The notes under the pieces were generated by a model, which was given only the letters and a program-made list of their open reading frames with translations, made no database searches and had not been told where the DNA came from. Below, piece after piece: positions 52,460-61,471 of a stretch of 64,000 bases of DNA (its first letter is position 1; every line of letters starts with the position of its first letter). The DNA is from Colimorpha sp045597945 (GTDB lineage Bacteria; Bacteroidota; Bacteroidia; Bacteroidales; P3). The DNA is taken from NCBI GenBank assembly GCA_045597945.1, contig JAZLLD010000055.1:1-64000 (forward strand), given 5' to 3'. The position numbers were made by a program, and so were the translations under genes.

Positions 52460-54436
52460 CTATTTCTTGTCTGTTGCTAAAGACTTCAAAGCACTTCCCG
52501 AACCATCATAAGTTGCTTCAATAAAAGCCTTTGTAAATACATCATGTTCATTGATATTATCAATTGACCATGTTTCATATTTTGAATACACATATAGCAT
52601 TTTCAAACTCTCCACATGTCCTTTGTCTACACCAGACGAATATCGCTCCATAACCGCCCGCTTAACCTCAAAACAAGAATTTGTCAGTGTGCTGTTTTGT
52701 CCGGAAGAAATCATAACCATATTTCCAAGACAATCTCTTTTCTCCTTGTTTTCAGGATGTTCTTCGTCATCCCAGTAGAAACGATTTTTGTCGCCAAACT
52801 CATCTCTAGGGTGCTGGGGAGCGATATGTTCTATTGATCGATTTCTGCGGAAAATATAATTCTTTACCACGGTAGTTTGCTTACCCGAGTAAAACAAATC
52901 CCTATTTTCCCACAAATAATAGTCCATTCTCCAGAACCAATATCTGTCAATAGTTTGATACTCCAACTTCCCATCCACCAATTTCTCTTTAGGATGCCAA
53001 TTATTATCCAATTCTTTCAATTTGGCAAGATACTCATCAGCAGGCAAATACAACGACTTAGTGGTCTTAACGTGGTCTTCTAAGTACAAAAACAAGGCAG
53101 GCATCCACTCATAATACGTCATGGCCGAAGATGCCGAATACAACATGCTTAAATACATTTTCACACGTTTCTTATTAAACTCTTCACCTTCATACAATTC
53201 AAAAGGATAAGGTTCTTCATCCTCATCATCAATTCGGATAATAAAATAATCCATCAACAACCTGTACAATGCCAAGTCCTTGACGAATTGCCCTGCATTC
53301 AGATTTCTTTTCTCAAATGCCCATTTGAAAGTGTCTCCCAATTTCCTTACATCAAAAAAATCGGTGACATGCATTTCGTCGGCTTTTAGAATGTCCAAGA
53401 TATTATTGCCAATACTATCATCACACAAACACCCATAACTCTTCAAGATGCTTATATACAACACTTGCAACAAAAATTCTGAAAAGAACAAGGGCGAATG
53501 CTCCTCGGTTCTTCTCTTTACTAATTTGAACGGATTGTTTGGATTCGATCCAATCTCACCTATAGACATTGATGTGGTCTGATCACTAGTCTCGGCATCA
53601 TCGGCAACATCTTCATCAACATCAAACTTTGCTTTCCCTCGCTCAAAAGTATTACTAATATCCCCTTTTTCAATAATATCCAAGATAGCATTCCTATATC
53701 GATTTCGCAACTGAGCCTCCTGCTCACCCTTATGCCTGCGCAACATCATCTTTTCCATTATGCTGACAGAATTCCAAACCTGAGCGCTTAGTTCTTTTTC
53801 CGACTCTATCTTCCGCAAAATCTCAACTTTAAGAATCTCATAATTTTCCAACGATTTTCCCGAGGTGTTCATACGCTCAAAGTATGTGTTTAATTCCTGG
53901 GCATTATACTCATTAGGCAATTCAGAAAGGAAAAATGTCAGATTGTTAAAGATATAGTCTCCAAAATCTTTCTTAGCATTTTCGTCGTTCCCCAACTTGC
54001 ATAGATATGAATCAATGGCATTCAACCCAGCCTCCATTTTATTATTCTTTTCCGCAGGCACTTTCCCATCTATCTTATCCATAAGATATTTCTCGTCCGC
54101 ATCACGAGCAATGAAACGCAAACGAGGCCGGTCTCCTACCATCAAAAATCTCTCACCCCATCCAAAATATATTCCCAACAAAACCATGGCGGTAAAACGC
54201 TGCTGTCCATCAACAAGCTCCACTTCACTGCCTCCATTGCGAATATGAGATGTCAACATTCCGATGTAATATGCCGACTCTCGGTTGCGAAGATAAGAAG
54301 CATGCAGGTCATCCAAAAGTTGTTCTATCTGGTCTTTCCCCCATTCAAACAAACGCTGATATAAAGGAATACTAAAAGTTAGATTATCTAACTCACTGAT
54401 TGACTTTGGTGTGTATTTCTTATTGTTTTTCGACAT
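52460..54436 (-). CDS. GmrSD-like protein: DUF262 plus HNH (DUF1524)
   Basis: About 658 residues from ATG 54436 (54460 is an alternative, adding eight residues). N-terminal DUF262: FSIPLYQRLFEWG (conserved YQR-x-x-x-W) and VELVDGQQRFTAMVLL, a nucleotide-binding or ParB-like NTPase site. C-terminal DUF1524/HNH: NRSIEHIAPQHPRDEFGD and LGNMVMISSGQNSTLTN, a candidate His-Asn nuclease. In GmrSD such proteins cut modified DNA in an NTP-dependent way. It overlaps the upstream DUF262 gene by 17 bases; cleavage of modified phage DNA is inferred. Confidence 0.85.
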   Translation of the reverse strand: MSKNNKKYTPKSISELDNLTFSIPLYQRLFEWGKDQIEQLLDDLHASYLRNRESAYYIGMLTSHIRNGGSEVELVDGQQRFTAMVLLGIYFGWGERFLMVGDRPRLRFIARDADEKYLMDKIDGKVPAEKNNKMEAGLNAIDSYLCKLGNDENAKKDFGDYIFNNLTFFLSELPNEYNAQELNTYFERMNTSGKSLENYEILKVEILRKIESEKELSAQVWNSVSIMEKMMLRRHKGEQEAQLRNRYRNAILDIIEKGDISNTFERGKAKFDVDEDVADDAETSDQTTSMSIGEIGSNPNNPFKLVKRRTEEHSPLFFSEFLLQVLYISILKSYGCLCDDSIGNNILDILKADEMHVTDFFDVRKLGDTFKWAFEKRNLNAGQFVKDLALYRLLMDYFIIRIDDEDEEPYPFELYEGEEFNKKRVKMYLSMLYSASSAMTYYEWMPALFLYLEDHVKTTKSLYLPADEYLAKLKELDNNWHPKEKLVDGKLEYQTIDRYWFWRMDYYLWENRDLFYSGKQTTVVKNYIFRRNRSIEHIAPQHPRDEFGDKNRFYWDDEEHPENKEKRDCLGNMVMISSGQNSTLTNSCFEVKRAVMERYSSGVDKGHVESLKMLYVYSKYETWSIDNINEHDVFTKAFIEATYDGSGSALKSLATDKK

Positions 54437-55754
54437 TGTGACAACTTTTAAATTCTTCAATTAGCAAATAGAGCTTCTCGTTCTTCTCATACAGTGCCTT
54501 TTCCCTTTCAAAAAAATCTCTCCGAATTCCGTCTAAAGTTGAATCATAGAATGGCAACCTTTTGATTATATTTTTAGCTTCGGCTAAAAAGAATGTTGGC
54601 GAAGTAGCCTGGTTAATCATCAGAACGATACCCATTTCCGAGGCATTGTCCATCAACGACTGCTTGTTGGCCTTGCTCTTCTCATATCTGAGTTGCGAAA
54701 CCATGCGAGTAATGCAAGTTAGTGCCTCAGACAAATACTGGTTTCCAAATTTTAAATAGTAAGCAAACAAAAAGGTTGATATTACATCGCCATACCACCA
54801 ATGTGTCCGCACCTTATGCTCTATATTCTCACCCGCTATATCCCTCTTGCCTGAACACGAAATTGTTTCCCATAATATGGCAAATTGTTCAGTTTGAATA
54901 TACTGCCCATATCGCTGAATAAAAGTGTCCACAAAAAAGAAAAAATGCGTGCCCCCTTGGATTGGATCCATGAATTCAAACTTTTCTCCAAAAGGGGGAA
55001 TTGCGGTAATAATTGGGGCGGCTTCAAACTCAGTCTTTACTCGGTTAATTTCTTTTACATACCAGTATTGGCGGCGTGTCCATTTTCTCAAACAATATAA
55101 ATAGATGCCCAATGTAGTCGACACGCTGCCATCGCCCCCTTCACGCTCACTCCGAACCAACAAATCATCCCACTTCTTAGCCAAATGCCGCTGCTGCTGT
55201 TCATAGTTCTCTGGAATATACCGCAGATGGTGCGACTTCAGCAATTCATAGTCTGTCAACGACTTCCCTCGAGAATTTTGTGTTGAGAAAAAGGTGTAGG
55301 CCAAATCTATTGACGAATCTTGCAGCGTCAGCACATCAAAACTGACATACTCTTTAATCTGCTGGGATGCTTCTCGCTTTTTGTCTTGATTAGGAAAGTA
55401 TCTTTCAATATAATTTTCAACCAAATACCTATTATATCCGATATAATTCTGAGCTTCAACAGAATCAAATTTCTCATTAAGTAAAGGAATTTCAGTGTCG
55501 CCCAATGCACGCAGTATTATGGCCAAAGTTACCAACCTCTGCTGACCATCAATAATATCAAACGCACCATCCTTGAATTGAAAAATAACGGTTCCCAAGT
55601 GGTATTTGTGCCCTCTCGGCACAAATATATCATCTAGCAATAACTCAACATTCTTCTGTGGCCAACAATAAATACGCTGATACGAAGGAATACGCAAATT
55701 GCGCTCCATGAGTTCACCCAATAGCAGATTTTCCAGAATAACCTGTTCTTGCAT
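54420..55754 (-). CDS. DUF262 protein (GmrS-like, without nuclease domain)
   Basis: About 444 residues from ATG 55754 (MQEQVILENLLLGELMERNLR). The longer start at 55787 lies in the -7 promoter region and is unlikely. DUF262 features: LRIPSYQRIYCWPQKNVELLLDDI and FDIIDGQQRLVTLAIIL, and an FSTQNSRGKSLTDYELLK segment common in the family. No HNH motif is visible. First gene of a three-gene operon with the DUF262/DUF1524 protein and a WYL regulator; perhaps a regulatory or partner subunit. Confidence 0.85.
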   Translation of the reverse strand: MQEQVILENLLLGELMERNLRIPSYQRIYCWPQKNVELLLDDIFVPRGHKYHLGTVIFQFKDGAFDIIDGQQRLVTLAIILRALGDTEIPLLNEKFDSVEAQNYIGYNRYLVENYIERYFPNQDKKREASQQIKEYVSFDVLTLQDSSIDLAYTFFSTQNSRGKSLTDYELLKSHHLRYIPENYEQQQRHLAKKWDDLLVRSEREGGDGSVSTTLGIYLYCLRKWTRRQYWYVKEINRVKTEFEAAPIITAIPPFGEKFEFMDPIQGGTHFFFFVDTFIQRYGQYIQTEQFAILWETISCSGKRDIAGENIEHKVRTHWWYGDVISTFLFAYYLKFGNQYLSEALTCITRMVSQLRYEKSKANKQSLMDNASEMGIVLMINQATSPTFFLAEAKNIIKRLPFYDSTLDGIRRDFFEREKALYEKNEKLYLLIEEFKSCHNVEKQ

Positions 55755-55784
55755 AACAATTACATGTATTGTGTAAATTTTTTG

Positions 55785-55792
55785 CAAAGATA
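55785..55792 (-). promoter_or_regulatory. -7 element for the DUF262-WYL operon
   Basis: Minus-strand TATCTTTG followed by C, 31 bases before the chosen start. Confidence 0.6.
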
Positions 55793-55810
55793 CAACTTTT
55801 TACTCAATTC

Positions 55811-56212
55811 CTAGGACTTTTTTTTCAATTGCTTTGCCTTATGGGGGTTGGATTGGTCTTCTTCGTTCTTCAGAATGTTGATTTTCAGGTGGATTTGGCC
55901 TTCGTAGTGGGCTTCGGGACAGATGCGGCCAATTGTGCAGCGGAAGATTCTTCCCCAGCCCATATCAAGCATGGCGGCCAAGGTGGAATTCTCGTTGCGA
56001 GGTATGTAGCCGAGATGCACCAGCTCGCCCTCGCCTTCCTCAAACTCACGGCGATACATGACCGCCACGGCATCGTTGTCATAACGGTTGTCCAAGTCGC
56101 GCTGAAGTTCCAAACGAGTGCCCACTTTCAACTCCGAGAACACTTCATCGAGGTCGTAATACATTGCTCCAGCCAAATGGCATTCCTTGTAAAACAATTT
56201 GTTAGATTCCAT
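55811..56212 (-). CDS. stand-alone HIRAN-domain protein
   Basis: 133 residues from ATG 56212 (MESNKLFYKECHLAG); the ATG at 56248 lies in the promoter. HIRAN-like pattern: LKVGTRLELQRDLDNRYDNDAVAVMYRREFEEGEGELVHLGYIPRNENSTLAAML (shortened), that is L-x-x-G-x-x-L, N-x-Y-D-x-x-A-V-x-V and LGYIPR. HIRAN domains recognise DNA ends or stalled forks and often sit next to helicases or defence genes. Here it lies just upstream of the DUF262 operon, same strand, 19 bases from that promoter. The C-terminus is basic. Confidence 0.85.
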   Translation of the reverse strand: MESNKLFYKECHLAGAMYYDLDEVFSELKVGTRLELQRDLDNRYDNDAVAVMYRREFEEGEGELVHLGYIPRNENSTLAAMLDMGWGRIFRCTIGRICPEAHYEGQIHLKINILKNEEDQSNPHKAKQLKKKS

Positions 56213-56245
56213 AATTGCAAGTTTTTTGTTGTTATTTTCAGATTG

Positions 56246-56253
56246 CAAAATTA
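56246..56253 (-). promoter_or_regulatory. -7 element for the HIRAN gene
   Basis: Minus-strand TAATTTTG followed by C, 34 bases before the start at 56212. Confidence 0.55.
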
Positions 56254-56402
56254 CAGGCCGCCTGTTTCAAATCGTGATACACCCCGGAAAATAAAATCAT
56301 AAAAAATGTTAACAGCAAACAAGCCCAACCATTTTTTCAACTCAAAAAACAAAATGGCAGACTAGAAAATCACACATTCCACATCTGCACAAACCCACCG
56401 CA

Positions 56403-56547
56403 CTCCCGCTGTAAGCCCGTTCCTTATCCTATATTTATACCTTATTTATTCTATAGTTATCCTATATATAATAGTATAACTAAGGTATAAATATAGTATA
56501 ACTATAGGATAAGTGGTGGAGGTACGGCGGAGTTGTGGGCGATTTGA
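56403..56547. repeat. 11-bp-period palindromic array, copy 3
   Basis: Left GC units ACTCCCGCTGT, AAGCCCGTTCC. AT core: TATCCTATATT, TATACCTTATT, TATTCTATAGT, TATCCTATATA (56425-56468), TAATAGTATA, then inverted ACTAAGGTATA, AATATAGTATA, ACTATAGGATA (56479-56511). Right GC units GGTGGAGGTAC, GGCGGAGTTGT, GGGCGATTTGA. Located between the HIRAN promoter and the ruvX promoter; no gene in 56254-56770. Confidence 0.9.
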
Positions 56548-56770
56548 TGGTGACGGGGAGTTGGATTCTGGGCTGGAGATTGTGGTCTTGAAGAGTTTTC
56601 CGCGGAGAGGAAAAGGCTTTGTGGAAGGGCGATTGCGATGGGTTTCTAGCGATTAGAAAAATGCTGTTGCCGGCTGGCCGCGTGGACCAAAAATAGAGGC
56701 AGAATTCGTGTTATTGATGCTAAAAATAAATAATATTGATTATATTTTTATTTATGTCATTTTTTTTTCG

Positions 56771-56778
56771 TATTTTTG
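56771..56778 (+). promoter_or_regulatory. -7 element for the ruvX operon
   Basis: TATTTTTG followed by C, 25 bases before the ruvX start. Confidence 0.55.
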
Positions 56779-56802
56779 CATATTTGAAATAACGACTGAA
56801 AA

Positions 56803-57228
56803 ATGGGAAGAATACTCGCAATCGACTATGGCATAAAGCGTACTGGCATTGCCGTCACCGACCCTAACCGCATAATTGCGACTGGATTGACCACGGTAAA
56901 CACCCCTACTCTGCTGCAATTCCTCCAGGACTACTGCCGCCAGGAGGCTGTGGACACGTTTTTGGTTGGTGAGGCCAAACACTTGGACAACACGCCTTCG
57001 GAATCGATGAAATACATCGAGCCTTTTGTGCAGAAACTGGCCCAGGCGTTCCCCGACAAGGAGATTGCACGGATAGATGAGCGCTTCACCTCCAAGATGG
57101 CTTTCCAGGCCATGATTGATGGCGGACTGAAGAAGAAGCAGCGCCAGAACAAGGGCATGATAGACCAGGTGAGCGCCACCATCATGCTGCAGAACTATAT
57201 GGACAGTATGGCTTTCAAAACTAGATAA
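56803..57228 (+). CDS. ruvX: RuvX/YqgF-type pre-16S rRNA nuclease / putative Holliday resolvase
   Basis: 141 residues with RNase H-like fold. ILAIDYGIKRTGIAVTD carries the first aspartate, FLVGEAKHLDN the middle motif, RIDERFTSKMA and GMIDQVSATIMLQNYM the last acidic residues. In E. coli this enzyme matures 16S rRNA ends. First gene of a likely transcript with def, a TPR lipoprotein and mutL (gaps of 27, 29 and 15 bases). Confidence 0.93.
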   Translation: MGRILAIDYGIKRTGIAVTDPNRIIATGLTTVNTPTLLQFLQDYCRQEAVDTFLVGEAKHLDNTPSESMKYIEPFVQKLAQAFPDKEIARIDERFTSKMAFQAMIDGGLKKKQRQNKGMIDQVSATIMLQNYMDSMAFKTR

Positions 57229-57255
57229 CACAACGAATTAATAATAAGATTTACA

Positions 57256-57819
57256 ATGATATATCCAATTATCGGCCTCGGCCACCCCACCCTGCGCAAG
57301 GTTGCGCAACCCATTGATAAAGACTACCCTGAACTGGAGAAACTTATCGCCGACATGTATGAGACCATGTATGCCGCCGATGGTGTTGGCCTGGCCGCAC
57401 CTCAGATCGACTTGAACATCCGCCTCGTGGTTATCGGTTTCCGCCCCTATGACGAGAAGACCGACACCTACGGTCCTGTTAGCGAAGAACATACGCTCAT
57501 CAATCCTGAGATTCTGGAGTTTGTGGGCGAGAAGGAGTATTTCAACGAGGGCTGCCTGAGTGTGCCCGGCATCCATGAGGATGTGCTCCGCACCGAGGGC
57601 GTCCGCGTGCGCTGGTACGATGAAAAATGGCAGCTCCACGAGGAGGAACTGCACGGCATGTTCGCCCGCGTGGCACAGCACGAAATCGACCACCTGGAGG
57701 GCAAGGTGTTCACCGACCGCCTGAGCACTCTGCGCAAGACCATGATTAAGCGCAAGATAGCCGACGTCGTGGCCGGGCGCTACCGCACCACCTACCGCAT
57801 GAAAGCAAATAAAAAATAA
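57256..57819 (+). CDS. def: peptide deformylase
   Basis: 187 residues. Removes the formyl group from nascent N-terminal methionine. All three metal-site motifs present: GVGLAAPQI (about 50-58), EGCLSVPG and QHEIDHLEG. A small insertion (YDEKTDTYGPVSEE) is usual for Bacteroidota. Follows ruvX by 27 bases. Confidence 0.96.
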   Translation: MIYPIIGLGHPTLRKVAQPIDKDYPELEKLIADMYETMYAADGVGLAAPQIDLNIRLVVIGFRPYDEKTDTYGPVSEEHTLINPEILEFVGEKEYFNEGCLSVPGIHEDVLRTEGVRVRWYDEKWQLHEEELHGMFARVAQHEIDHLEGKVFTDRLSTLRKTMIKRKIADVVAGRYRTTYRMKANKK

Positions 57820-57848
57820 CATCACAACTACCTATTTATCTTTTTAAG

Positions 57849-58376
57849 ATGAAGAAAATCTTTTTTACTCTTATCATCGCCTCCGCAATGCTCGTGGCTT
57901 GCGGTCCCAACCGTGAGGAAAGAATCAATCAGATTGAAGACTTTGAGGACTCGGTCTTTGAGGCCGCTATAGGTGCCGACCCCGCTGTGGCCGACCAACT
58001 GACTAAGATGTATGTCGATTTTGCCGACAAATATTCAACCGACACCCTCGCCCCCGAATTTCTGATGAAAGCCGGTGAGGTTCAGAGCAATGTGCTGCAC
58101 ACCGAGCGCGCTATCGAACTCCTCGACCGCGTTATCAACAACTATCCCGACTTTGAGGATGTGCCCATGTGCTACTTCTTGAAAGGCAACGCCTACGACC
58201 TGAACTGCCAATACGACAAGGCCAAAGTTGCCTACCAAGAGTTTGTTGACAAGTATCCCGACCATTTTATGGCTGAGCAGACCCGCAAGATGCTGCCCCG
58301 CATCGGCATGACTCCCGAGCAGATGCTGGAAGATATCTTGGCATCCGCCAGCGACTCAATTATCGCAACTAACTAA
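57849..58376 (+). CDS. TPR-containing lipoprotein
   Basis: 175 residues. Signal with lipobox LVAC (cysteine about 18), so a membrane-anchored periplasmic protein. Two TPR-like helix pairs (RAIELLDRVINNYPDFEDVPMCYFLKGNAYDL, then DKAKVAYQEFVDKYPDHFMAEQTRKML, each shortened) resemble YbgF/BamD TPR regions. Between def and mutL in one likely operon. Partner unknown. Confidence 0.85.
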   Translation: MKKIFFTLIIASAMLVACGPNREERINQIEDFEDSVFEAAIGADPAVADQLTKMYVDFADKYSTDTLAPEFLMKAGEVQSNVLHTERAIELLDRVINNYPDFEDVPMCYFLKGNAYDLNCQYDKAKVAYQEFVDKYPDHFMAEQTRKMLPRIGMTPEQMLEDILASASDSIIATN

Positions 58377-58391
58377 TTTCCAACCTACAAT

Positions 58392-60215
58392 ATGGACATT
58401 ATCAACATACTCCCCGATAGCGTTGCCAACCAGATTGCTGCTGGCGAGGTAGTGGACCGCCCTGCATCGGCAGTCAAGGAGTTGTTGGAAAATGCCCTGG
58501 ACGCCGGGGCATCAAAGATACAGTTGATCATCAAGGATGCCGGACGCACTCTGATACAAGTGATTGACAATGGATGCGGCATGAGCGACAGCGACGCAAG
58601 GCTTTGCTTTGAGCGCCATGCCACTTCCAAAATCCATAAGGCCGACGATCTTTTTGCCATCCACACTATGGGCTTCCGCGGCGAGGCACTGGCCTCTATT
58701 GCCGCCATCGCCCAGGTGGAACTGAAGACCCGCCAGCACGACAAGGAGCTGGGCACGCAGGTGCTGATTGAGGCCTGCGACATCAAGGAACAGAATTCTT
58801 GCAGCTGCGCCGTGGGCACTTCGCTGAGCATTAAGAATCTTTTCTACAATGTTCCGGCAAGACGTAACTTCCTGAAAAAAGATAGTGTTGAGCTGAGTCA
58901 TATCGAGGAAATCTTTAAGCGCGTGGCGCTGATTAACTACAATATCGATTACACTTTCCACAACAACGGCAAGGTGCTCTACGACTTGCACTCAGGCAAT
59001 TTTGCCGAGCGCATCAGCCAAATCTTTGGCCATAGCTATCGCGAGCGACTCTACCATGTGGAAGAAGACACCGATATCGTGAAGATTCACGGATATGTCT
59101 CGAAGCCCGAGTTTGCCCGCAAGTCGCGCGGAGAGCAATACTTGTTTGTAAACCACCGTTTTATCAAGCATCCTGCCCTCAGCGCCGCAGTTGAAAAGGC
59201 CTACAGCGATGTGATTCCGGACCGCTACTATCCCAGCTATTTCCTCCATCTGGAAGTCGACCCCTCGCGCATCGACATCAACATCCACCCCACCAAGACC
59301 GAGGTGAAGTTTATCGATGAGCATTCGCTGTTTGCCATCCTCAGGGCTGCAACAAAGAAAGCTTTAGGTCAATTCAGCCTGGCTGCCGAGCTGGAATTCA
59401 ATCCGATAGAGGAAGTGAACTTCCCGCCCATTCCCACGGGATATGTGCCAAAAGCTCCGGAGGTAAAGTACGACCCCGACTACAATCCGTTCAAGTCTAC
59501 TGCGCCAAAATCAAAGGGTTACAGCTATCCGTCCGGCGACAGCAAGCCTAAGTCATCGCAATGGACGTCATTCTTCGACTTAAAGTCGGAACCCGACCCT
59601 GAAGTCCAGATGACCGCAGAACCCGAGCAACTCACAATGGAGCAAATGTCCATGCCACAGCCCGCCCGCGAGAATCCGTGCATGCAGGTGCAGAACCACT
59701 ACATTATCAGCACTATGCCTTCCGGTCTGTTGATTGTAGACCAGCAGGCCGCGCACGAAAGAGTGCTCTTTGAGCGACTCAGCAAGCGTAAACTCAGCGC
59801 CAATGCCCAGCAACTGCTGTTTCCGGTCAACTGCCAATTCTCTCCTGCCGACTCGGAGATTTTCAACGAAATAATGCCCGAGCTGAAAGAATATGGCTTT
59901 GAAATAGGGTCAATTGGCCAGACCACTTTTGTGGTGTCAGCCACCCCTCCCGATGTGAAAGAAGGCGAACTCCAGCAGATATTCGACCAAATGATTGTGG
60001 AGTACAAAGGCTCTATGATTCAGAAGTTTGCCGACCGCAATCAATGCCTCTGCCGCTCGCTGGCTCGCCATACTGCGGTGAAAGTTGGCACCGTGCTGCA
60101 GCAAGCCGAAATGCAACAGCTGATTGCCGACTTGTTCTGCTGCCAGATGCCCAGCATGAGCCCTTCTGGAAAGAAAACAATGGTCATTGTTCAGCCCGAA
60201 ACCCTACTACAGTAA
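58392..60215 (+). CDS. mutL: DNA mismatch repair protein MutL
   Basis: 607 residues. N-terminal GHKL ATPase: VANQIAAGEVVDRPASAVKELLENALDAGA, DNGCGM, and TMGFRGEALASIA. Then the S5-like domain (NIHPTKTEVKF). The C-terminal dimerisation/endonuclease domain has DQQAAHERVLFERL, close to the DQHA-x2-E-x4-E nuclease motif but with Q in place of the usual H. The last lines (CCQMPSMSPSGKKTM) also fit the endonuclease-type MutL of Bacteroidota. It nicks DNA in MutS-guided repair. Confidence 0.95.
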   Translation: MDIINILPDSVANQIAAGEVVDRPASAVKELLENALDAGASKIQLIIKDAGRTLIQVIDNGCGMSDSDARLCFERHATSKIHKADDLFAIHTMGFRGEALASIAAIAQVELKTRQHDKELGTQVLIEACDIKEQNSCSCAVGTSLSIKNLFYNVPARRNFLKKDSVELSHIEEIFKRVALINYNIDYTFHNNGKVLYDLHSGNFAERISQIFGHSYRERLYHVEEDTDIVKIHGYVSKPEFARKSRGEQYLFVNHRFIKHPALSAAVEKAYSDVIPDRYYPSYFLHLEVDPSRIDINIHPTKTEVKFIDEHSLFAILRAATKKALGQFSLAAELEFNPIEEVNFPPIPTGYVPKAPEVKYDPDYNPFKSTAPKSKGYSYPSGDSKPKSSQWTSFFDLKSEPDPEVQMTAEPEQLTMEQMSMPQPARENPCMQVQNHYIISTMPSGLLIVDQQAAHERVLFERLSKRKLSANAQQLLFPVNCQFSPADSEIFNEIMPELKEYGFEIGSIGQTTFVVSATPPDVKEGELQQIFDQMIVEYKGSMIQKFADRNQCLCRSLARHTAVKVGTVLQQAEMQQLIADLFCCQMPSMSPSGKKTMVIVQPETLLQ

Positions 60216-60240
60216 TTATCAGTCAAATAATTAAACAACT

Positions 60241-60849
60241 ATGTCCGATTATTCACCTCAGAGCTTCAAGATGCTGCCTCCAGTCATCAAGAATTTGCTC
60301 ATCATCAATCTAATCTTTTTCCTGGCCACGATGGTCCTGGAACGCAACGGTCTGTACGTCATCACCAACGCACTGGCTTTGAATCCTATTGGCTCAGGTC
60401 GATTCCAACTTTGGCAGCCCCTCACCTACATGTTCATGCATGCCGGTTGGTCACATCTGCTGTTCAATATGTTTGCGCTCTGGATGTTTGGCTATGTGCT
60501 TGAGAATTTTTGGGGTAGCCGCCGCTTCTTATTCTATTATATCGTCTGCGGACTCGGTGCGGCCATCTGCAAGCTGCTCGTTTCTGGCTGGGGTATCACC
60601 GTGGGTGCTTCCGGCGCAGTGTATGGCATTTTGCTTGCATTCGGAATGATGTTCCCCAACGAGCGTATCTATCTGTATCTCATTATGCCCATCAAAGCCA
60701 AATGGTTTGTGATTGGTTATGCCGCCCTCGAACTCATCGAAGGTCTGCTTTACAACGATGGCATCGCCCATTTCGCTCACCTAGGCGGCATGCTCTTCGG
60801 TCTGCTGCTTATCCTTTACTGGCGCAAACATCCATTCTCAAGATTCTAG
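60241..60849 (+). CDS. rhomboid-family intramembrane serine protease
   Basis: 202 residues with six hydrophobic helices. Catalytic motif GASGAVYG holds the serine (about residue 123), and AHFAHLGGMLFG carries the histidine. The N-terminal WQPLTYMFMHAGWSHLLFNMFALW is typical. Cleaves transmembrane substrates within the inner membrane; target unknown. Follows mutL by 25 bases. Confidence 0.92.
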   Translation: MSDYSPQSFKMLPPVIKNLLIINLIFFLATMVLERNGLYVITNALALNPIGSGRFQLWQPLTYMFMHAGWSHLLFNMFALWMFGYVLENFWGSRRFLFYYIVCGLGAAICKLLVSGWGITVGASGAVYGILLAFGMMFPNERIYLYLIMPIKAKWFVIGYAALELIEGLLYNDGIAHFAHLGGMLFGLLLILYWRKHPFSRF

Positions 60850-60852
60850 ATT

Positions 60853-61428
60853 ATGAAGGTGCTTATCCTCAACGCCAGCCCCCGCACAGGAGGCAACATC
60901 CATCAGATGTTGGACACTATCCAAGGTCAACTATCACTTCAAGGTTGCGACATCAAAAGAGTGGATACCAACCAACTAAACATTCATCCATGTATGGCAT
61001 GTATGAAGTGCCGATCCACTCATCAGTGTGTATTGCCAGAAGATGACGCACAACGGATGCTGGAACTTTTCCGCTGGTGCGATGCCGTGGTGATTGGCGC
61101 CCCCTGCTACTGGGGCAATATGCCCGGAACACTCAAACTGATGTTCGACCGCATAGTATATGGTATGATGGGCGAGAACAAGATGGCCGTGCCTATCGGA
61201 CTGCACAAAGGCAAGAAATGCATACTCGTGTCCTCATCCAGCACTTTCTGGCCAGCCAACATTTTGTTCCACCAAACTCGCGGTGTTGTGAATGCGCTGA
61301 AAGAGATATTGGGATGGAGTGGCTTTAAAATAGTGGCAACCATTGAGAAAGGCGGCACATTCAATCATCCCGAATTCACAGAACGCAACAGAAGACGGTG
61401 CATCAGAGCCGCGAAGAAACTGCACTAA
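60853..61428 (+). CDS. flavodoxin-fold NAD(P)H-dependent FMN reductase / iron-sulfur flavoprotein
   Basis: 191 residues, 3 bases after the rhomboid gene. FMN phosphate loop LNASPRTGGNIHQ; cysteine motif CMACMKCRSTHQC (48, 51, 54, 60), the C-x2-C-x2-C-x4-7-C pattern of iron-sulfur flavoproteins; and VVIGAPCYWGNMPGTLKLMFDR, the flavin-binding turn. Electron transfer role likely. Ends at a terminator. Confidence 0.85.
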   Translation: MKVLILNASPRTGGNIHQMLDTIQGQLSLQGCDIKRVDTNQLNIHPCMACMKCRSTHQCVLPEDDAQRMLELFRWCDAVVIGAPCYWGNMPGTLKLMFDRIVYGMMGENKMAVPIGLHKGKKCILVSSSSTFWPANILFHQTRGVVNALKEILGWSGFKIVATIEKGGTFNHPEFTERNRRRCIRAAKKLH

Positions 61429-61439
61429 GTGATAACCTA

Positions 61440-61470
61440 AAGGGCTGCCGAATGGTAGCCCTTCATTATT
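61440..61470. terminator. terminator between the flavoprotein and queE genes
   Basis: 10-bp stem AAGGGCTGCC (61440-61449) with GGTAGCCCTT (61454-61463), one G-U, loop GAAT, then a T-rich stretch. Serves convergent genes. Confidence 0.75.
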
Positions 61471-61471
61471 T

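Noticed and set aside
56403..56547. Possible CRISPR array
   Set aside because: Units of 11 bases are far too short, have no spacers and are inverted; no cas genes.
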